Assembly (NCBI GenBank): GCA_014237145.1
Contig: JAAXOC010000003.1
Location: 1 to 59,379, forward strand
Reading direction: 5' to 3'
From: ANME-2 cluster archaeon
GTDB taxonomy: Archaea > Halobacteriota > Methanosarcinia > Methanosarcinales > Methanocomedenaceae
Length of the DNA: 59,379 nt
Positions 55,050-59,379 of this stretch are shown piece by piece (the first letter of the stretch is position 1; the number at the start of each line of letters is the position of its first letter). The notes beneath the pieces are model-generated. The model was not told where the DNA came from. It ran no database searches and worked only from the letters and a program-made list of their open reading frames with translations. The translations under genes were made by a program, and so were the position numbers.

Positions 55050-55779
55050 TTAATAATCGCTCCGGCGATAAGAGATGGTAATGTGGATAATTATATAAGT
55101 ATTATATTGATATGGCGACTTCCATAGTGTGGCGTAAATATATAAAAGTTAAGCAACTAATTCATAATAAAATAGGATTGACTCTATGTGATATTTTCAA
55201 TCAGGAATGTCATAATGATAAATGATATATGTCAAAAATGAATAAAGTAAGGGTTACTATTAATGGTTTCAGAATGTAAAATATGTCACATAACATTTGG
55301 TAAAGAGCATCCACAGTTAAATGAAGCTCATTCTCGTGCATCCGTCAGTATTTCTTGAACCAGAATATCAATCATGGTGCATAGGATGGGACACCGATAA
55401 AACTACGAAAAGAAGCATCTATAGAGACGCAGGGTTTTCATAGTTATATTTGATTCTTGAGTGATGGTTCCAGTTAGACTAAAATATAAAGATGAGATTG
55501 TCGGAAAAGTCTAATTTTCGAATATTTCAGCTTAACTGTCTAAACTTGACCGGGTGTAGCATAGTGATTTAGTTTTAACAATGTTTCTGGAAGTTTAAAT
55601 TTAGGCGTTTTTCACTTACTTTTCCGAGAATTTTAAAGACAATTAAAACTTCCATATTAATAATATTTGGCAGTATGATTAATAAGCACATGATTTAAAT
55701 GATTTATGACAATAAGAATAAATGAGCAACTTTAGATGCAGATAGGTAAAATGCCCCGTCTTAAGAAAATAGGAAAAAA
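55050..55779. other. 730-base AT-rich gap between leuS and the STAND gene
   Basis: No convincing gene. Two short plus-strand frames (MVSECKICHITFGKEHPQLN from 55264; MKLILVHPSVFLEPEYQSWC at 55321-55443) have a coding look but no recognisable family and may be relics. A 10-base perfect inverted repeat lies at 55501-55510 and 55618-55627. The promoter of the following gene should lie near 55640-55760. Confidence 0.5.
55501..55627. repeat. 127-base segment bounded by perfect inverted repeats
   Basis: TCGGAAAAGT (55501-55510) and ACTTTTCCGA (55618-55627) are exact inverted copies bounding a non-coding AT-rich segment. It is miniature-transposon-like in size. No target duplication was recognised. 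Confidence 0.4.
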
Positions 55780-58104
55780 ATGATGAAAAAAAACTATCTT
55801 ATTTATTTAGATATTCTTGGATTTGAAAATTTAGCTGAAGTTATAAGTGAAAAGAAGGGAATAGAATCAAGGAAGATAAGACAGGATTTTATTAATGTAA
55901 TAAAAGAAAGAGTTGAGTCGATAGAAGAAAAGGGGAAGATAATCGGTAAGCATTATGGAAAAAAAGACGACTGGATTTTGGTTACAGACACTATTGATAA
56001 TGCATTCAGTGTTATTTATGATATTTTGAATCACAACACTGGCTATAAGGATTATGAGAGAATACCTTTTGAGATTGCTGTTGGAACAGGAGAATTTGAC
56101 AATTGGGCACGGTTTGAAGGAGAGAAACTTATAGTTGAAAACGAAATAATAAAGTTTCTGAAGTCATATATTGTCGATTATTACCGTAAATGGTATAAAA
56201 AGAATAATGATGATCAAAAAATAAAATCTACTTTTCTAATTTTTACAGAGACTGCATATGAAGAATTAGACCCATTGGACAAAAAAAAGTGCCAACAAAT
56301 TTCATATGACGACAATAAGGTAGAAGTTGTTTTTTTTGCTTTCAATGTTGATAAAATTAGCCAAATAGGTAAAACTTTTGAATTTCTAGAAAAAATTGAA
56401 TATGTGGGCAATATATGGTATGGGAGAATTGATGAATTATACGTTCCACCAATAGGATTCGAAGACATCGCTAATACGTTGAAAGAAAAAAGAATTGTTT
56501 TTATAACGGGGACTCAAGAAATAGGGAAGACATATACGGCTGTAATGCTTCTGTGGATTTACTATAAAAATGGATATGAACCTAAATGGATTAAGGGAGG
56601 AGAGTTTGTAGAAAGAGTTCAGGTTAGGAAAGCACTAGAAAATATTAGAAAAGAATTGAAGCCGGGGTGCGTTCTTTATTTTGAGAATCCTTTTGGGAAA
56701 ACTAAATATGAAAGAAGAGAAGGTTTAGAAAGAGAAATTTGGGCCATAATCGATAGTGTAGAGCATGTAAAGGATGTTTATGTAATAATAACTTCAAGGG
56801 AGGAAATCTTTAAGGAATTTGAAAAAGAAAAATTATCAGTAAGAAATCTTAGAGATTTTGAGAATAAATTGAACATAAAAAAACCATCATATGATTACGA
56901 AAGAAGGAGTCAAATAATTCTGAAGTATGCTGAAGAAATGAAATGTAAATGGTATGAAGATGATAAATTAAAAGAATTTGTATTAGAATCTATCAAACAT
57001 GAAAATATTTTACCAACTCCTCTAAGTATGAGAGATTTTGCTGGAGCAACGACCAATGTAAAAAAAGAAAAAGAGATTATTATAAAACTGGAAGAAAAAT
57101 CAAATGAGACAGCAAAGGCCTTTACAAGGGAAATTGAGAATATGACCAACGATAAGATATTATTCTTATCATTCCCGTTCATTTCAAGATATTTCGAAAT
57201 TCCATTTGTTAAAGCAATGTACGAAGATTTAGTAAGGGAATTAGGTCTAAAAGAAGTCTGGAATTTTGATACGGTCTTTAATTGGTTTAAAGATGACAAA
57301 ATTAATATTAAAAATAAGTATATAGAATTTTCTCACTCTTCGTATTCTGAAGCATTAAAATATCTACTTATTGAACACAATATATATAACGAGTTATTTA
57401 TTAAAATATTGGATAAACTTTCTGAAAGAGATGAGTCTGCAATTCATATTGCATTGTTTATTAGAGATAATTTCGATATCCTTCCTGAAAATTCAAGGCA
57501 TGAATTATTGTTACAACTATCTGAGAAAAAGGTGTGTAGTCAAGCAATTATATTAGCATTGGCAGAAAATTGCCATAAGATTTCTGCGAATTTGAGGAAC
57601 GAGTTATTTTCTAAATTAATCAAAAAAGGTGTAATTAGAAAATTAAATGTTGAAGATTGTAGCGAAGAATTTGAGTGTGGCGATGCAAGAATAGACAAAA
57701 TTCCCCTTTCATATTACTTTGAGAATCAGGAACATACAAAGGCCAAAGTCTATTGCGTTGAAGATAAAGACAAGATTTGCTCATTAATTCAATTTTATGA
57801 AAAGAAATCTTATGGATATAATGAATTGTTTTTGGATATAATTGCATCATCGCAAGGCGAGACAGGATATGCCCAATCATTGCTTAAGTTGATTTTAGGT
57901 ATTATGTTTTACGATAAATTTGATTTCATTTCTGGTTATATATTTGACAATAAGGAATTGATTGAAATGTATCAAAGTATAGGATTCAATATAATCGAGA
58001 CAGTTGAGGATCCTCTTTACGGCACATTCCATAAAATAGTATTAGTCAACGAAAATAAGAACAATAAAGAAAGCGTGATTGAAACGATTAGAGATTCTAT
58101 ATAA
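55780..58104 (+). CDS. Nucleotide-cyclase-like / STAND NTPase / GNAT-like fusion protein
   Basis: The 774-residue protein has three parts. (1) Residues 5-195 resemble a class III nucleotide-cyclase or related domain: LIYLDILGFENLAEVI (like FADIVGF), KKDDWILVTDTIDNAFSVIY, IPFEIAVGTGEFDNW. (2) Residues 215-610 form a STAND-type NTPase (nSTAND3-like): Walker A GTQEIGKT (244-251), Walker B CVLYFENPFG (about 297-306), sensor VIITSREEIF, then a helical region. (3) Residues 618-765 resemble a GNAT domain: FECGDARIDKIPLSYYFENQ, GYAQSLLKLILGIMFYD, DNKELIEMYQSIGFNII. STAND proteins sense signals, often phage components, and switch on effector domains. The gene is lone, very AT-rich, and lies between leuS and the hypusine gene. 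Family assignments are by motif only. Confidence 0.6.
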   Translation: MMKKNYLIYLDILGFENLAEVISEKKGIESRKIRQDFINVIKERVESIEEKGKIIGKHYGKKDDWILVTDTIDNAFSVIYDILNHNTGYKDYERIPFEIAVGTGEFDNWARFEGEKLIVENEIIKFLKSYIVDYYRKWYKKNNDDQKIKSTFLIFTETAYEELDPLDKKKCQQISYDDNKVEVVFFAFNVDKISQIGKTFEFLEKIEYVGNIWYGRIDELYVPPIGFEDIANTLKEKRIVFITGTQEIGKTYTAVMLLWIYYKNGYEPKWIKGGEFVERVQVRKALENIRKELKPGCVLYFENPFGKTKYERREGLEREIWAIIDSVEHVKDVYVIITSREEIFKEFEKEKLSVRNLRDFENKLNIKKPSYDYERRSQIILKYAEEMKCKWYEDDKLKEFVLESIKHENILPTPLSMRDFAGATTNVKKEKEIIIKLEEKSNETAKAFTREIENMTNDKILFLSFPFISRYFEIPFVKAMYEDLVRELGLKEVWNFDTVFNWFKDDKINIKNKYIEFSHSSYSEALKYLLIEHNIYNELFIKILDKLSERDESAIHIALFIRDNFDILPENSRHELLLQLSEKKVCSQAIILALAENCHKISANLRNELFSKLIKKGVIRKLNVEDCSEEFECGDARIDKIPLSYYFENQEHTKAKVYCVEDKDKICSLIQFYEKKSYGYNELFLDIIASSQGETGYAQSLLKLILGIMFYDKFDFISGYIFDNKELIEMYQSIGFNIIETVEDPLYGTFHKIVLVNENKNNKESVIETIRDSI

Positions 58105-58132
58105 TAAGTCTTTATTTATTTTTATCAATTGT

Positions 58133-58184
58133 AAGGACTTGAATGAGGGGGATCTAGTGGTAGAATCCACAATAGCGAGTCCTT
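58133..58184. repeat. Two-stem hairpin downstream of the STAND gene
   Basis: Outer stem AAGGACTTG (58133-58141) pairs with CGAGTCCTT (58176-58184, one G-T pair); inner stem GGAT-CTA faces TAG-A-ATCC around GTGG. The inner part TCTAGTGGTAGAATCC also resembles a tRNA D-arm. It may be a transcript terminator or a relic attachment site. Confidence 0.4.
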
Positions 58185-58234
58185 CATTGCTTTATACACT
58201 TCAAAATAACAGAAATTGTGACTGATTGATAAAT

Positions 58235-59194
58235 ATGATGCATAGTAAAAACCTCGAACACCCCATCCGCCACGCTGCCATTACCCCGAACATGTCAGTA
58301 GACCAACTGATCGACCAGATGAGCGGCTGCGCTTTCGGTGCCGGCAGGCTGGCCGAAGCCGTGGACATCTACACTGCCATGCTTGAGGATACCGAATGTA
58401 CACGGTTCTTCGGACTGGCTGGAGCAATGGTGCCGGCAGGTATGCGAAATATCGTAAGCGGGCTAATCAGTGACGGCCGCATTGACGTACTGGTGACCAC
58501 AGGTGCCAACCTGGTACATGACATTATCGAGAGCCTGGGGCTGCACCACTACAAAGGGTCTGACCAGGTGAATGACATCCAGTTGAAACATGACCAGGTG
58601 AACAGGATATATGACGTGTTTTTGCCAGAGGAGCATTTCACTAACCTGGAAGAGTTTCTGCAGTCGGTTTATTCACAACTTGATAACCAGACCATTTCCA
58701 TCAGGGAACTGCTGACCCACATCGGCAGCCGGCTGGAAGATAATGATTCCATATTAAAATCAGCATTCGATGCTGAAATTCCCATCTACTGCCCGGCAGT
58801 ACAGGATTCGATTGTGGGACTGCAGGTCTGGCTGTTCAAGCAGACCGGTAAACTTGTAGTGGATGCGTTTGCTGATATGCGTGAGTTCATGGATATCTGC
58901 TACGGAGCAGAGCGGGCCGGTGCGGTGCTTATAGGCGGCGGCGTGCCAAAGAATTATATCCTGCAGAGTATGCTGGTCACACCAAAGGATTTTGATTATG
59001 CCATCCAATTGACCACGGACCGGCCGGACTCAGGTGGACTTAGCGGTGCCACACTGGATGAGGCCCAGTCCTGGGGCAAGGTCGGTGAGGATGCAAAGGC
59101 CATGACCGTGTACGGTGATGCCACTATCACGCTGCCTATAATGGTGGCTGCTGCCATGAGCAGGCTTGGAGAAGAAGGAGAGGGAGGAAGATAG
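58235..59194 (+). CDS. dys: Deoxyhypusine synthase
   Basis: The 319-residue enzyme from ATG 58235 carries the deoxyhypusine synthase signatures: VDQLIDQMSGCAFGAGRLAE, LAGAMVPAGMRNIVSGLISD, IDVLVTTGANLVHDIIESLG, IGGGVPKNYILQSMLVTP and the active-site Lys region SGATLDEAQSWGKVGEDAKA. It transfers a butylamine group from spermidine (NAD-dependent) onto a lysine of aIF5A, an essential modification in archaea. It follows the AT-rich STAND gene with a hairpin between, and returns to the normal base composition of the chromosome. Confidence 0.94.
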   Translation: MMHSKNLEHPIRHAAITPNMSVDQLIDQMSGCAFGAGRLAEAVDIYTAMLEDTECTRFFGLAGAMVPAGMRNIVSGLISDGRIDVLVTTGANLVHDIIESLGLHHYKGSDQVNDIQLKHDQVNRIYDVFLPEEHFTNLEEFLQSVYSQLDNQTISIRELLTHIGSRLEDNDSILKSAFDAEIPIYCPAVQDSIVGLQVWLFKQTGKLVVDAFADMREFMDICYGAERAGAVLIGGGVPKNYILQSMLVTPKDFDYAIQLTTDRPDSGGLSGATLDEAQSWGKVGEDAKAMTVYGDATITLPIMVAAAMSRLGEEGEGGR

Positions 59195-59295
59195 TGACTT
59201 TTTAATTCAGGCGTAATTTTTTTCATCCTGATATGACTGCCCCGCTGCCTGAATATAACAAATCCATTCCTTTCTAAAACCTTGACGGCTTTTTT
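59195..59295. other. Convergent intergenic gap
   Basis: Contains only T-rich runs (CTTTTTAATTC, TTTTTTT) suited to terminate both the hypusine gene and the facing minus-strand gene. Confidence 0.4.
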
Positions 59296-59379
59296 TCAAG
59301 AGATAACAGGTAATCTTGCAATTTGCCCGGAACCTACTGTAATAAAGTCTTCATCTGGTTCCAGATGGAGTTCAATAGC
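59296..59379 (-). CDS. C-terminal end of an unidentified protein (runs off the right edge)
   Basis: The minus strand from the window end reads AIELHLEPDEDFITVGSGQI then ARLPVIS and a TGA at 59298-59296, with a frame open to the edge (27 residues). The composition looks coding. The fragment is too short to assign a family. Confidence 0.5.
   Translation of the reverse strand, partial: AIELHLEPDEDFITVGSGQIARLPVIS

Overview
The window comes from a euryarchaeon of the Methanosarcinales / ANME-2 type. A single block (35457-42440) carries the methanogenesis marker proteins 7, 17, 15, 5, 6 and 3 with the ATPase component A2 (AtwA). These genes occur only in organisms that make methyl-coenzyme M reductase (MCR). 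Archaeal hallmarks agree: GatE, aEF-1beta, deoxyhypusine synthase, a methanofuran-biosynthesis kinase (MfnE), an HdrA-MvhD fusion, tungstate transporter WtpABC and an intron-bearing elongator tRNA-Met. The exact genus cannot be fixed from sequence reading alone.

Layout. 1-335 is the edge of an IS21-family insertion sequence. 417-7467 is an oxygen/redox-defence island on the minus strand: thioredoxin-domain protein, a decayed desulforedoxin-TusA-DUF2892 operon, two DUF2180 proteins, rubredoxin-like protein, ferredoxin:thioredoxin reductase, F420H2 oxidase FprA, ferritin-like protein, YHS protein, archaeoflavoprotein AfpA and rubrerythrin. 8590-10073 is an rve/DDE insertion sequence with multi-site ends. 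10165-15831 holds hdrA-mvhD and wtpABC. 15930-33657 is an accessory zone: relics of IS630 and IS200 elements and of a type IIG methylase, MazEF-, VapBC-, HicAB- and RelBE-type toxin-antitoxin modules (some intact, some truncated), a segmental duplication (vapC + iron-sulfur flavoprotein) on both sides of an AlbA_2/TPR ATPase, a membrane-anchored UvrD helicase with an inserted nuclease domain, and three copies (one intact, two dead) of a PAPS-reductase-like ferredoxin enzyme. 33822-44595 is the conserved core: tRNA-Ala, zinc finger, aEF-1beta, mfnE, the MCR-activation cluster and gatE. 44855-55049 mixes IS200 relics, an alpha/beta hydrolase and an archaeal ATPase with housekeeping genes (NIF3, methionine gamma-lyase-like enzyme, tRNA-Met, DUF296, GNAT, SRPBCC, leuS). 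55780-58104 is a lone AT-rich gene for a 774-residue protein that appears to combine a class III nucleotide-cyclase-like domain, a STAND NTPase and a GNAT-like domain. It is the best candidate here for an undescribed defence or signalling system. The window ends with deoxyhypusine synthase and the 3' end of an unidentified gene.

How the genes work together. The marker cluster plausibly supplies the ATP-driven reductive activation of MCR, and the redox island protects such oxygen-labile enzymes. Long dyad-symmetric intergenic repeats (7579, 12656, 24163, 33931) and many C-to-T nonsense mutations and small frameshifts show an actively decaying, repeat-rich chromosome. Some single-base frameshifts could instead be assembly errors.
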